Assembly (NCBI GenBank): GCA_035504095.1
Contig: DATJSN010000001.1
Span: 55,100 to 119,099 of the forward strand
Source: DATJSN01 sp035504095
GTDB lineage: Bacteria > Planctomycetota > Phycisphaerae > WQYP01
Length of the DNA: 64,000 nt
Reading direction: 5' to 3'
The notes under the pieces: model-generated
Seen by the model: the letters and a program-made list of their open reading frames with translations, nothing else
What the model was told of the DNA's origin: nothing
Database searches by the model: none
Translations under genes and position numbers: made by a program
Shown: in pieces, positions 17,505 to 26,218 of the stretch
Numbering within the stretch: position 1 is the stretch's first letter
Layout: each line of letters begins with the position of its first letter

Positions 17505-19382
17505 GTGAACATTCAGAATCTTATACCTGCACCGAAAGTGGTCAGTAATTTTCCGGGAGCCTGGAAACTTCCGGTTAATGGAACAATTTCATTAGCTCTT
17601 TCCGATGAAGGGCTTCAGAATTCCGCGCATAAGTTGTGCGGCATTCTTTCTGCGCGAACTCATTCATCATGGTCCTGGATTGCTTCACATGCTTCCGCAG
17701 GCGGCACGATTCAGTTTGTGCTTTCTCCCTGTGTACAACACGTACAGGGATATGAACTTGTCGTCGATAAGCAAGGCGTACAAGCCCGTGCTTCCACCCC
17801 CGAGGGTTTGTTTTACGCGGCTCAAACGTTGTTGCAACTGATCAATATTCATCCACGGCGTTTACCGCATCTGGAAATTGTGGATTGGCCCGACTACGAG
17901 CGCCGTGGTTTTTATCTGGACATATCCCGCGGCAAGGTTCCCAAACTCGCAACTATTCTTGATTTAGTCGACCGACTGGCGGCGCTGAAAATCAATGAAT
18001 TCCAACTTTATGTGGAAAATGTTTTTAAATTCCGTGCGCATCCGGATTTTTATCGCGATACTACGCCATTGACCGCTGCCGAAATCCGCCAGATTGATAC
18101 GGCCTGCCGCCACCGGCACATTGATTTTGTTCCATCGCTGACTTCGCTGGGCCACTTTGACAAAATCCTCCGTCTTGGACGCTACCGGCGTCTTGCAGAA
18201 ATTGAGCCCGGGGATTTAGCTAAACAGGGCATTAAACCGTGGAGCGATGATCCCTGGACCCTCAACGTAAGCGATCCAAAATCACGGCGACTCCTTGCCG
18301 GCATGTATGACGAATTTTTGCCTAATTTTTCCAGTTCCCTAATGAACATCTGCTGCGATGAGCCCTGGGATTTGGGTAAAGGTAAAAGCCGCGCTAAAGC
18401 AACAAAGCTTGGAACCGGCCGGATTTATGTTGACTGGATTGGTTTTTGCGCCGGATTAGCGGCACGACATGGCAAACGCGTTCAGTTGTGGGCGGACATT
18501 ATCATCAAGCATCCCGATCTGGTAAGTGAATTGCCTAAAGACGCCATTCTGCTTGAATGGGGCTATGAGTTCGACCATCCGTTTCCAAGACACGGCCGAT
18601 TGCTCGCTGCTTCCCGCCGGGCATTTTACATTTGCCCGGGAACTTCAAGCTGGCAATCGCTTGGCGGGCGAAACTCCAATAGCTTCACCAATATCCGCTC
18701 CGCCGCACGGGCGGGTCTATCCTCCGGTGCAGTAGGCCTTCTTAATACCGACTGGGGCGATTATGGGCATCAGCAGATGTCGGCGGTGAGCCTGCTGCCC
18801 AGCGCTGCCGGCGCCGCACTTGCCTGGAACGTGAACCAAACCGACCGCTCAATCATCCAGGCTGCGGCGGTTCATGTACTACATTCCACTGCCCAGGTCG
18901 CACAGGCGGTTTTTGATTTAGGCAACGTTTCCAGTCGTATCAGCGGTAAGCGAATCCGCAATGCCTCGTTGGAATTTTTTCTTTTCCGCGAGCCATGGGA
19001 AAAACACGAGAAACTCAAATTGCTCAAAATAAACAGATTGAAGCCGGAAATAAATGGGGCAAAAAAAATGATCCAAATATTTTCTACTGCCGCCGGAAAA
19101 GCGCCACCCGATCAGAAGTGGATTTTTGATGAACTTTCTTTTACCGCTCGATTGCTTCTTCACGTACTTTTGCGCACCGATTGCCGGCTTTCCCATAGCG
19201 GGACGGGTGAAAGAAGTAAAAAATTGTGGGCCAAAATTATGGCGACGCAGGCGGCGGACATTCGCCGGCTCTCCGTCGAATTTCGCACGCTCTGGCTGGC
19301 GCGTAATAAGCGTTCGCGTTTGGATGACGTTCTGGCTCACTTCAGGCGTCTGGAGAAGGAATACCGGTCTAGAGGCTCATAA
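17505..19382 (+). CDS. GH20 beta-N-acetylhexosaminidase
   Basis: This roughly 625-residue protein has a GH20b N-terminal domain (about 1-125, ending FYAAQTLLQLI). The TIM-barrel entry follows, WPDYERRGFYLDISRGKVP, with DLVDRLAALKINEFQLY after it. The catalytic Asp-Glu pair is in NICCDEPWDLG. The C-terminal region (about 430-625) is helical and basic. The enzyme would release terminal N-acetylglucosamine or N-acetylgalactosamine by substrate-assisted catalysis. No signal peptide is visible, so it may act in the cytoplasm on imported oligosaccharides or peptidoglycan fragments. The start is non-ATG: GTG 17505 is six bases after GGAG, with TTG 17502 the alternative. Confidence 0.85.
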   Translation: MNIQNLIPAPKVVSNFPGAWKLPVNGTISLALSDEGLQNSAHKLCGILSARTHSSWSWIASHASAGGTIQFVLSPCVQHVQGYELVVDKQGVQARASTPEGLFYAAQTLLQLINIHPRRLPHLEIVDWPDYERRGFYLDISRGKVPKLATILDLVDRLAALKINEFQLYVENVFKFRAHPDFYRDTTPLTAAEIRQIDTACRHRHIDFVPSLTSLGHFDKILRLGRYRRLAEIEPGDLAKQGIKPWSDDPWTLNVSDPKSRRLLAGMYDEFLPNFSSSLMNICCDEPWDLGKGKSRAKATKLGTGRIYVDWIGFCAGLAARHGKRVQLWADIIIKHPDLVSELPKDAILLEWGYEFDHPFPRHGRLLAASRRAFYICPGTSSWQSLGGRNSNSFTNIRSAARAGLSSGAVGLLNTDWGDYGHQQMSAVSLLPSAAGAALAWNVNQTDRSIIQAAAVHVLHSTAQVAQAVFDLGNVSSRISGKRIRNASLEFFLFREPWEKHEKLKLLKINRLKPEINGAKKMIQIFSTAAGKAPPDQKWIFDELSFTARLLLHVLLRTDCRLSHSGTGERSKKLWAKIMATQAADIRRLSVEFRTLWLARNKRSRLDDVLAHFRRLEKEYRSRGS

Positions 19383-19441
19383 TCAGAGAATTTCGATTAA
19401 ACTTGCTTTTATCTAATGGAGCTTAATTGGGAGGCATTTAA

Positions 19442-19663
19442 ATGGACCAACCATCAATTGAACAGCGTTATACCCAGTTGCGGGCTCTTACCAGTGACCC
19501 AACTGCGACTGCTCTGCTGGTATTGGCTGAAGTAATCCAGGCCAAATCCGCTATGGATCAGGATTCCGCCGCCCGGCTGGGAAGCGAAATTAAACTCGCC
19601 CTCGATCACATGTTCCATGTGAAGGTAGAGGGGGAAATTCACAGCGCTTCGAATGAAGTGTAA
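19442..19663 (+). CDS. small conserved-looking protein upstream of PfkB kinase
   Basis: This 73-residue acidic, probably all-helical protein (MDQPSIEQRYTQLRAL, then TATALLVLAEVIQAKSAMD) has no signal peptide and no recognised domain. It looks real: GGGAGG lies eight bases before the ATG, codon use matches its neighbours, and it sits 33 bases upstream of the PfkB-type kinase gene in the same direction. Helical segments of this size often form homodimers. I cannot assign a function. Confidence 0.55.
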   Translation: MDQPSIEQRYTQLRALTSDPTATALLVLAEVIQAKSAMDQDSAARLGSEIKLALDHMFHVKVEGEIHSASNEV

Positions 19664-19696
19664 GAGGCTTTTAAAATCCATCGTGAAAGGTTTTGC

Positions 19697-20620
19697 ATGT
19701 CCTTACTGGTTACAGGTTCTATCGGCATAGATAAAGTTGTTACGCCGTTTGGGGCAAAGGAAAATATTCTCGGCGGCTCGGCGCTCTATTTTTCCTGGGC
19801 TGCCGTTCATTTCTGCAAAGTCTATCTCGTTGGTGTGGTAGGGGAGGATTTTCCTTCGGAATTCGATTTTGTTTTTGTCCATCCCAACATCGACGCACGC
19901 GGCCTGGAACGCCGGAAAGGAAGCAAAACCTTCCGCTGGGCGGGTCGTTACGATCAGACCATGAACGAGGCTACAACCACGGCTGTTGACCTGAACGTCC
20001 TGATTGAAAAATCACCTGTGATTCCGGCGGAATACGCCCAAAGCCGGGTGGTTTTTCTGGCCGCGACCCATCCGGATTTGCAGATGCAATTGCTTTCGCA
20101 GGTTCATAAACCCAAACTGGTTATTTCCGATACACGCGACCTGTGGATTAAAAATCACCGCGCGGAACTTATGAAGAGCCTAAAAAAAATTGATGGTCTG
20201 GTGCTTAATGATTTTGAGGCGCGCCTGCTGACCGAAAAGGTTAATCTCGTTTCCGCGCTCCAGCAGATCCGCAAGCTCCTCAAGCCCGGCGGGCCGCGGC
20301 TGGTGGTGATCAAAAAAGGCGAGCACGGCTGCCTCGCCGCCTATGACGATTCACTCTTCGCCATGCCGGCGTATCCAACGGAAAAAGTCGTCGACCCCAC
20401 CGGCGCCGGCGATAGTTTCGCCGGCGGATTGCTTGGTTATATGACCGCACAAAAACGCTGGTCGCCGGTAATCTTTAAGCAGGCGGTCGCGGCGGGGACC
20501 ATCATGGCCAGTTTTACCATTGAAGATTTTTCCCTCGAAGCCTTGCGCCGAGCCAATCGAAGGACAATCGGGTCGCGTATGAGGGAATTTCGCAAGATGG
20601 TCGCACACGGCCTTGTCTGA
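19697..20620 (+). CDS. PfkB-family sugar kinase
   Basis: This 307-residue ribokinase-fold kinase has an N-terminal GSIGIDKVVTPFG strand, a GGSALYFSWAA glycine-rich motif and the C-terminal signature DPTGAGDSFAGGLLGYM with the catalytic Asp. A VIKKGEHGCL segment lies near the nucleotide site. Members phosphorylate ribose, fructose-6-phosphate, nucleosides or ADP-heptose precursors; the sequence alone does not tell which. AAAGG six bases upstream fixes the start. The stop overlaps the thpR start (TGATG), so the two are translationally coupled. Confidence 0.87.
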   Translation: MSLLVTGSIGIDKVVTPFGAKENILGGSALYFSWAAVHFCKVYLVGVVGEDFPSEFDFVFVHPNIDARGLERRKGSKTFRWAGRYDQTMNEATTTAVDLNVLIEKSPVIPAEYAQSRVVFLAATHPDLQMQLLSQVHKPKLVISDTRDLWIKNHRAELMKSLKKIDGLVLNDFEARLLTEKVNLVSALQQIRKLLKPGGPRLVVIKKGEHGCLAAYDDSLFAMPAYPTEKVVDPTGAGDSFAGGLLGYMTAQKRWSPVIFKQAVAAGTIMASFTIEDFSLEALRRANRRTIGSRMREFRKMVAHGLV

Positions 20621-21192
20621 TGAGATTATTTGTCGCGATAACAGTTTCTGAAGCCTTACGCGCCGAGCTTTTCGCTCTGCAAAAACGTTTGGAGCAGGCT
20701 AAGGCCGAGGTGCGCTGGGTAAAGCCGGAACAGTATCACATCACGGTCAAATTTATCGGCGAGGCTGCTGACGATCAGTTGGTTCAAATTGCCGCTCGCA
20801 TGGACTCCGCCGCCGCGGCGACCGAGCCATTTAAACTGGATATCATCGGTCTGGATCGCATCGAATCGCGCGGCAAGGTGCGGGTGATTACCGCCGAGGT
20901 TAATTCACCCGACCAGCGGCTAACGCGTTTGCATCGGCAGGTGGATCAAAAACTTGCAGGCATGGGATTCGATCTGGATATGCGAGAACTTTTGCCGCAC
21001 ATCACGCTGGGAAGAGTGCAAAGCAATCATGGATTGAATCGGTTACTCAGACGGCTGGAACATTTTTCGCCGGACGCCATGGAACCCATTAGCGGCTGGG
21101 AAGTCGTGGACGTGCATTTATTTCAAAGCACTCTGACCCCGGAGGGATCGGAATATAAAATATTGCATACCGCAAAGTTAGGCTCTGTTTGA
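20620..21192 (+). CDS. thpR: RNA 2',3'-cyclic phosphodiesterase (2H family)
   Basis: This 190-residue 2H phosphoesterase begins MRLFVAI, as is typical, and has the two catalytic HxT motifs: HITVKFIG and LPHITLGRV. E. coli ThpR hydrolyses 2',3'-cyclic phosphate RNA ends and was first described as a 2'-5' RNA ligase. The length matches the family. The start shares a base with the stop of the PfkB kinase gene. Its biological role is uncertain even in model organisms; RNA-end processing is the usual proposal. Confidence 0.92.
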   Translation: MRLFVAITVSEALRAELFALQKRLEQAKAEVRWVKPEQYHITVKFIGEAADDQLVQIAARMDSAAAATEPFKLDIIGLDRIESRGKVRVITAEVNSPDQRLTRLHRQVDQKLAGMGFDLDMRELLPHITLGRVQSNHGLNRLLRRLEHFSPDAMEPISGWEVVDVHLFQSTLTPEGSEYKILHTAKLGSV

Positions 21193-21321
21193 TGAATACC
21201 CCCTCCACGTCCACTGCGTTAAAACGTCTCCACACTCGAAGATTTTTGTCGATGGTATCGGCGTTAGATTCAGCTATGTTGCGACGTTATAATCGACAAA
21301 AACGCTAATTTTTAATAAATT

Positions 21322-21975
21322 ATGAAAAATATAATATTAGTAATACTTGGAGTGCTATCTTTTACTATAGGTGGCGCATTAGTCCTTGCTTGGCCCGTAT
21401 TCGTCTATCTTTCAATTTTTGAGTTTGACGCGCCAAGCCGCGGTCCTTGGGATTATCCTGCTCGTTATGCCATCGTTTGTGCTCTTTTAGCTTATCCTAT
21501 TCCGTATATTCTGGCTTTAATCTTTTTAATACGACAATGGCATAGAGACAGATTTCATGTGTTAACCTCGCTTTCTGGCTTAATTCCATTTCTGTATATT
21601 GCTGGCTTTTTTACAATAATAGTTCTGATTTCGACAACGATGTCTCATAAGACAATCGCACCAAATGTCATTTTGAAAACGGACGGGACCTATTATTCTT
21701 TAGTAGATAATAATGGGCGAGTGATTGTGGATCAAAACGTTATATCTTACGAAGTTATCGGTTCAAAACAATTGGTTTTGGTAAGACGAGCTCCTCTAAG
21801 GTTAGTAATCGACAATATTACTACGTATAACTTATCAAACAACCTATATTATGCTGTAAATACGCTGAATGGTTCTGTATCAGCTCCTCTTTCTAAAAGT
21901 GAGTTCCAAAAAAAATATGCTTTGCCTGATGAATCGCAGGTATTCAAAGATTCGATGCAGATGCCGGGAGAATAA
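21322..21975 (+). CDS. AT-rich polytopic membrane protein, unknown
   Basis: This 217-residue protein has three clear hydrophobic segments in the first half (about 5-32, 48-72, 82-105). A soluble C-terminal domain follows, with a repeated beta-rich pattern (TYYSLVDNNGRVIVDQNVIS, then KQLVLVRRAPLRLVID). No family is recognised. Base composition is clearly lower in G+C than the adjoining genes, with many AAT, TTA and ATA codons, which suggests different ancestry or weak expression. No ribosome-binding site is evident before the ATG. The preceding 130 bases and the following 150 hold no gene. Confidence 0.5.
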   Translation: MKNIILVILGVLSFTIGGALVLAWPVFVYLSIFEFDAPSRGPWDYPARYAIVCALLAYPIPYILALIFLIRQWHRDRFHVLTSLSGLIPFLYIAGFFTIIVLISTTMSHKTIAPNVILKTDGTYYSLVDNNGRVIVDQNVISYEVIGSKQLVLVRRAPLRLVIDNITTYNLSNNLYYAVNTLNGSVSAPLSKSEFQKKYALPDESQVFKDSMQMPGE

Positions 21976-22007
21976 AAAAGACTCTGCATCTACTATTTTC
22001 TCCACCG

Positions 22008-22040
22008 TCCTCTGAGCCCTCTGTGATCTCTGTGGCCTGT
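22008..22040. repeat. degenerate CACAGAG-type intergenic repeat
   Basis: The stretch reads, on the minus strand, as a short series of ACAGAG-like units (CCACAGAGATCACAGAGG). The same word structure recurs at 62505-62549 and, more weakly, at 33034-33080. It lies between two protein genes and carries no open reading frame of note. Such units are scattered between genes in many bacterial genomes with long intergenic spacers; their function is unknown. Confidence 0.5.
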
Positions 22041-22125
22041 TCCTCATCGTGATATATAGCTATCGAGCAGGGGGGATAATAAGGCGGCAGGTCAATTAAA
22101 AATTTTTGCCATATAATCTTGTGCC

Positions 22126-23655
22126 ATGGCGGCGTGGGTCAAAATCATCATTTATTTTACGCTCTGCATGCAATTGCGAGCCTATTGGAAATATATTCCC
22201 ATTTCCTATGACACCACGCGTCTAACCTCGCCGGTAAAACAGGATGGATCCATAGATTACCTGGCGGCACTGAATATAAAATGTTCCCAGGGCGTGACGC
22301 CTGAAAATAATGCGGTGGTGGTTCTTCTGCGCGCTGCGGGATCAGATTATATTAATGGCCCACCGGACTATAAAAAAGAATATATGAATATGCTGGGTGT
22401 GATGTCACTGCCGTCGCCAAAACATCCGTTCGTTTATTTGTACGATTATTTATCCAAGCACGGTTTTCAATGGCAGGACGTGGACCACATTTATGGAGAG
22501 GTAACGAGAAAGCCTTTTACCGATAGCCAATATCCGCAAGTGGGGCACTGGCTCGATTCACAACAGGACTTTATCAACGCCTATCTGGCGGCTTCGCAGA
22601 TGTCGCATTGGTATGACCCTATTACTAGTAATACAGAACAATTCCAGATGTTGGCCGGTTTTCCCCGCCTGCTTTCGGCATTTAAATTTATGACGGAGAG
22701 TGTCGGGATAGATGCCATGTATGATCTTGGAGAAAACGACGTTGATGTTGCTTTGGATGACGCCCTGGCTATTCATCGTCTGACTCATTTACAAGCTCGA
22801 GTGTCGGCTATGGTCGTTCAATTAATGATCGCTGGAAGAGAAGAGGAATTCGCGGCCGATATCGACCAGCAAATCATTGCCAGTGGACTATTGAGCACAA
22901 ATGACGCCAAACGAATGGCGGATGCTCTGGGTGATTTAAGGCCGCTGCCGGCCTTTTCAGAATCAATTGATGGTGAAGAACGTTATTTTGCACTTGATGC
23001 TCTTGAGAATCTCGCGCGGGGACGTCATTATCAAGTAGGCTTTTTGCAAGGTTTTGGTCCAGCCCAGCCGCAGGCGGCATTTTCTCAATTCGTTGGGCAA
23101 CTATTGCCCCCGCAGCTTTCCTCCTGGGATCAAATTTCATATTTATTTGACTGGTGTGTGTTTAGAGTTGTTCCGGTTCATTATGTATTTTTAATGATCC
23201 AAGACAATCATTTTTATGACGACTGGATGCGAATTTCTCAGGCTAAAACTTATGATCAGGCACTGTCTGAACAAAAAACGCTGAATCCAGAATCGCGTAT
23301 CATGGACAGCTCATTTGCCGACGATATAGTCAAAACAATCGCATGGCGGCCGTATATTTCAAATCGCCTTATTCAGGAACAGTTCGCATATCAAACCATT
23401 CTTCCGATGGTGCGCACCGAATATGCCCTGGCCGCCTGGCATACCGATCATGGTGATTATCCCAAAGTTTTGACCGCATTAGTCCCGCAATATCTGTCCA
23501 GCGTTCCCATCGATCCGTTTGATGGCCAACCGTTGCGCTATGCGCCAACCGCCAACGGCTACAGGCTCTGGAGCATCGGCGCAACCAAACCAGGACTTAC
23601 AGGGTGGTTTAGTACGGGTCTGCAATTCACCATGCCGCCGGAAAAGCAAGACTAA
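22126..23655 (+). CDS. hypothetical protein with pseudopilin-like C-terminal motif
   Basis: This 509-residue protein has a hydrophobic N-terminal segment (MAAWVKIIIYFTLCMQL), which probably tethers it to the membrane or acts as a signal. The body (about 40-400) has a repetitive helical character and no recognised domain. The end is distinctive: AAWHTDHGDYPKVLTALVP, YLSSVPIDPFDGQPLRY and GYRLWSIG. This is the globular-tail motif of type II secretion major-pseudopilin-like proteins, seen on many large planctomycete proteins. It lacks an N-terminal pilin cleavage motif, so it is not itself a pilin. No ribosome-binding site is visible. The next gene, GH92, starts 36 bases on. Confidence 0.55.
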   Translation: MAAWVKIIIYFTLCMQLRAYWKYIPISYDTTRLTSPVKQDGSIDYLAALNIKCSQGVTPENNAVVVLLRAAGSDYINGPPDYKKEYMNMLGVMSLPSPKHPFVYLYDYLSKHGFQWQDVDHIYGEVTRKPFTDSQYPQVGHWLDSQQDFINAYLAASQMSHWYDPITSNTEQFQMLAGFPRLLSAFKFMTESVGIDAMYDLGENDVDVALDDALAIHRLTHLQARVSAMVVQLMIAGREEEFAADIDQQIIASGLLSTNDAKRMADALGDLRPLPAFSESIDGEERYFALDALENLARGRHYQVGFLQGFGPAQPQAAFSQFVGQLLPPQLSSWDQISYLFDWCVFRVVPVHYVFLMIQDNHFYDDWMRISQAKTYDQALSEQKTLNPESRIMDSSFADDIVKTIAWRPYISNRLIQEQFAYQTILPMVRTEYALAAWHTDHGDYPKVLTALVPQYLSSVPIDPFDGQPLRYAPTANGYRLWSIGATKPGLTGWFSTGLQFTMPPEKQD

Positions 23656-23691
23656 TTCTCATTCCGGATTTAAGAAGATAGACTATGCAGA

Positions 23692-26058
23692 ATGACCAGC
23701 GGTATAAATGATTCAAATTTTGTTTTAGCAACGAAAATATTTATGCCTTGTCGATTTAACATCGGTATCCCGGTGCTTCTGCTGGTCTTTGTTGCAGGCT
23801 TCGCTCGAGCCCAATCCAACGTGGACTACATCGACCCCATGTTCGGTGCGATTACCGATGTTCCTCGCGACTGGGGTGACGCGGCCGGTAAGACATTTCC
23901 CGGCGCCGACACGCCGTTCGGCCTGGTGCAACTAAGTCCTGATACCATCACCGGTGGGGATAGGGGTTCAGGCTATTCGGCCGACGACAAAACCATTGAA
24001 GGTTTCAGTTTTCTGCACATGTTGGGTGTAGGATGTTACGGCGACCTTGGTAACCTGCAGGTCATGCCTGAAACCGGACCGCTTATCATCGACCGCACTA
24101 CGGCAAAAAGCGCATATCAACAGAAAAATCAAGTCGCTACCGCCGGCTATTACAGCGTGGTTCTGGACCGTTACCAGGTGAAGACGGAATTGACCGCTGC
24201 GCCCCATGCCGGCTTCATTCGTTTTACTTTTCCAGCTTCGGTTTCCAGTTATATTAAATTCGATCTCGCTCGTCGCATCGGCAAGCTCGCCGACTCTCAT
24301 TCCACGGCTCAATTCATACATCAGTTGGATGCTTATACCGTGGAAGGTTGGATATACTGCGACCCCAGCAGCGGTGGATACGGTTGTTTTCAACGCGTTT
24401 CGCACTATACCGTTTATTTCTACATGAAATTCCATGATCCGATTAAATCATTCGGTATATGGGATGGCCAGGATGTTTCGCGCAGTCTTACGGAACTGAA
24501 CGGCAAGAATTCCGGTTTTTTCATTGAGTTTCCTACTACGCAGGGGCAGCAGGTCCTGGTTAAAGCAGGCATTTCTTTTGTGAGTATGGATGGCGCTCGC
24601 GCCAATCTTTTGCATGACATTCCGGGTTGGGACTTTGACGCCGTTCACCAACAGGCACGAGCGCTTTGGGCCAGCGCCATCTCCAGAATAGATGTCGAAG
24701 GCGGTTCTGACGCAGACAGACGGATTTTTTACTCGTCGCTTTATCAATCAATGATCGATCCGCGCAATATTGTAGATGTGAATGGTTACTACGCCAGCTC
24801 GGATGGCAAGCCACACAAGGCTAACGGATTTATCGTTCGCAGCATTTTTAGTGGCTGGGACGTATACCGCGCCGAATTCCCGCTCCAGAACCTGATCAAT
24901 CGTAGCATGGTTAATGATGAAATTAATACGCTGATGCAATTAACCCAACAGGGTGACGTAAAGGGTCTTGCCCGCTGGGAATTGCTGGGTATAGACACAG
25001 GCGAGATGGTGGGCGATCCGGCCATTTCCATTATTGCCAATGCCTATCTGCAGGGAATTCGTGGTTACGATGTGCAGAAAGCCTATCAACTCTGTCGCGC
25101 CGTAGCGCTGGGGCCGGCCGATCAATCGAATCGCGTTGATTTTAACGATTGGATCAAGCACGGCTATTGCATGGGAAAACTGTCTATCTCCGCAACGCTC
25201 GACAATTCCTATGATGACTACTGCCTGGCGCAGTTTGCTCAAGCACTTGGAAAGACCGACGATGCCGCTCAATTGTATAAATCCGCGCAAAATTACCGCA
25301 ACATCTTTGATTCCAATATCCAATGGTTTCACGGCCGCACTGTCGACGGTAATTTAATTCCCTGGCAGGGTTTCACGACATTTGGTCAGGGCTGTATCGA
25401 AAGCACTCCGGGACAGGAGGGTTGGTACGTGCCGCAGGATGTGCAGGGTTTAATCAATTTATTGGGCGGCCGGGACAAATTCGTCGCCCGGCTCAATGAA
25501 ATGTTTGAGAAAACGACTCCGGCGATGATGGTGCAGTGGAATAATTATTACAATATCTCCAACGAAAACGTCGAGCAATGTGCGTTCATGTTCACTTATG
25601 CAGGCGCGCCTTGGCTTACGCAGAAATGGTCCCGTTATACTTGCTCTACCGCATACAAGACTGGCCCATACGGTCTGCCTGGCAATGACGATGAAGGAGA
25701 ATTATCCGCTTGGTATGTACTGGCCGCTTCTGGTTTTTATCCCGTGTGTCCCTGCAGCAACGTTTATATCCTGGGTAGTCCGGTCTTCTCCCGGGTGACT
25801 TTCCATCTTGACTCAGCATATGCCGGTGGAGGAAAAACATTCAGCATCGTCGCTAAGAATAATTCCCCGGTCAATATCTATATCCAGTCGGCCCAGCTTG
25901 ATGGAACGCCGCTCAAGCGCGCCTGGATCACCTATCAGGAAATTTCCAATGGCGGCACACTGGTACTCCAAATGGGGCCCACTCCCAATAAAACCTGGGG
26001 TTCTGATCCGCAAGACGCGCCGCTGTCGCTTTCCATGCCGCTACAAAAGCTGAACTGA
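23692..26058 (+). CDS. GH92 alpha-mannosidase, exported
   Basis: This 788-residue protein matches family GH92. It has DYIDPMFGAI near the mature start, GKTFPGADTPFGLVQLSPD and the motif GFSFLHMLGVGCYGDLGNL. A GLPGNDDEGELSAWYVLAASGFY region carries the acidic residues of the catalytic toroid. GH92 enzymes are calcium-dependent inverting exo-alpha-mannosidases, mostly alpha-1,2, acting on N-glycans or mannans. A signal peptide is visible if translation starts at ATG 23743 (MPCRFNIG, hydrophobic core, FARAQSN cleavage region); the start at 23692 would add 17 residues and is less attractive. It shares the glycan-degradation theme with the GH20 and GH35 genes. Confidence 0.88.
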   Translation: MTSGINDSNFVLATKIFMPCRFNIGIPVLLLVFVAGFARAQSNVDYIDPMFGAITDVPRDWGDAAGKTFPGADTPFGLVQLSPDTITGGDRGSGYSADDKTIEGFSFLHMLGVGCYGDLGNLQVMPETGPLIIDRTTAKSAYQQKNQVATAGYYSVVLDRYQVKTELTAAPHAGFIRFTFPASVSSYIKFDLARRIGKLADSHSTAQFIHQLDAYTVEGWIYCDPSSGGYGCFQRVSHYTVYFYMKFHDPIKSFGIWDGQDVSRSLTELNGKNSGFFIEFPTTQGQQVLVKAGISFVSMDGARANLLHDIPGWDFDAVHQQARALWASAISRIDVEGGSDADRRIFYSSLYQSMIDPRNIVDVNGYYASSDGKPHKANGFIVRSIFSGWDVYRAEFPLQNLINRSMVNDEINTLMQLTQQGDVKGLARWELLGIDTGEMVGDPAISIIANAYLQGIRGYDVQKAYQLCRAVALGPADQSNRVDFNDWIKHGYCMGKLSISATLDNSYDDYCLAQFAQALGKTDDAAQLYKSAQNYRNIFDSNIQWFHGRTVDGNLIPWQGFTTFGQGCIESTPGQEGWYVPQDVQGLINLLGGRDKFVARLNEMFEKTTPAMMVQWNNYYNISNENVEQCAFMFTYAGAPWLTQKWSRYTCSTAYKTGPYGLPGNDDEGELSAWYVLAASGFYPVCPCSNVYILGSPVFSRVTFHLDSAYAGGGKTFSIVAKNNSPVNIYIQSAQLDGTPLKRAWITYQEISNGGTLVLQMGPTPNKTWGSDPQDAPLSLSMPLQKLN

Positions 26059-26061
26059 TTC

Positions 26062-26203
26062 TTATTTAAAATCAGTGGCCAGCGTCACATCGCGCCAGGT
26101 TTCGATTTCTTTGCTTAGGGAATTTATTTTTGTCGTCGCACGCTGGTAGGCGAGGGCACCTAGCAGCAAATGCAATGGCGGATTTTTGCTGGTGACCGCG
26201 TAC
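26062..26203 (-). pseudogene. 3'-terminal fragment of a short-chain dehydrogenase gene (duplicate of the gene ending at 32138)
   Basis: About 134 bases match the last part of the intact SDR gene at 32138-32280 with about seven substitutions by eye. The match begins just inside the stop and ends abruptly at the sequence GACCGCGT near 26201. Beyond that the copies are unrelated. The conceptual product ends LATDFK then stop, against LATDFQK in the full gene. There is no start codon or promoter, so this is a remnant and not a gene. It sits between the GH92 stop and the response regulator stop. Confidence 0.85.
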
Positions 26204-26218
26204 AGATTTAAATACAGA

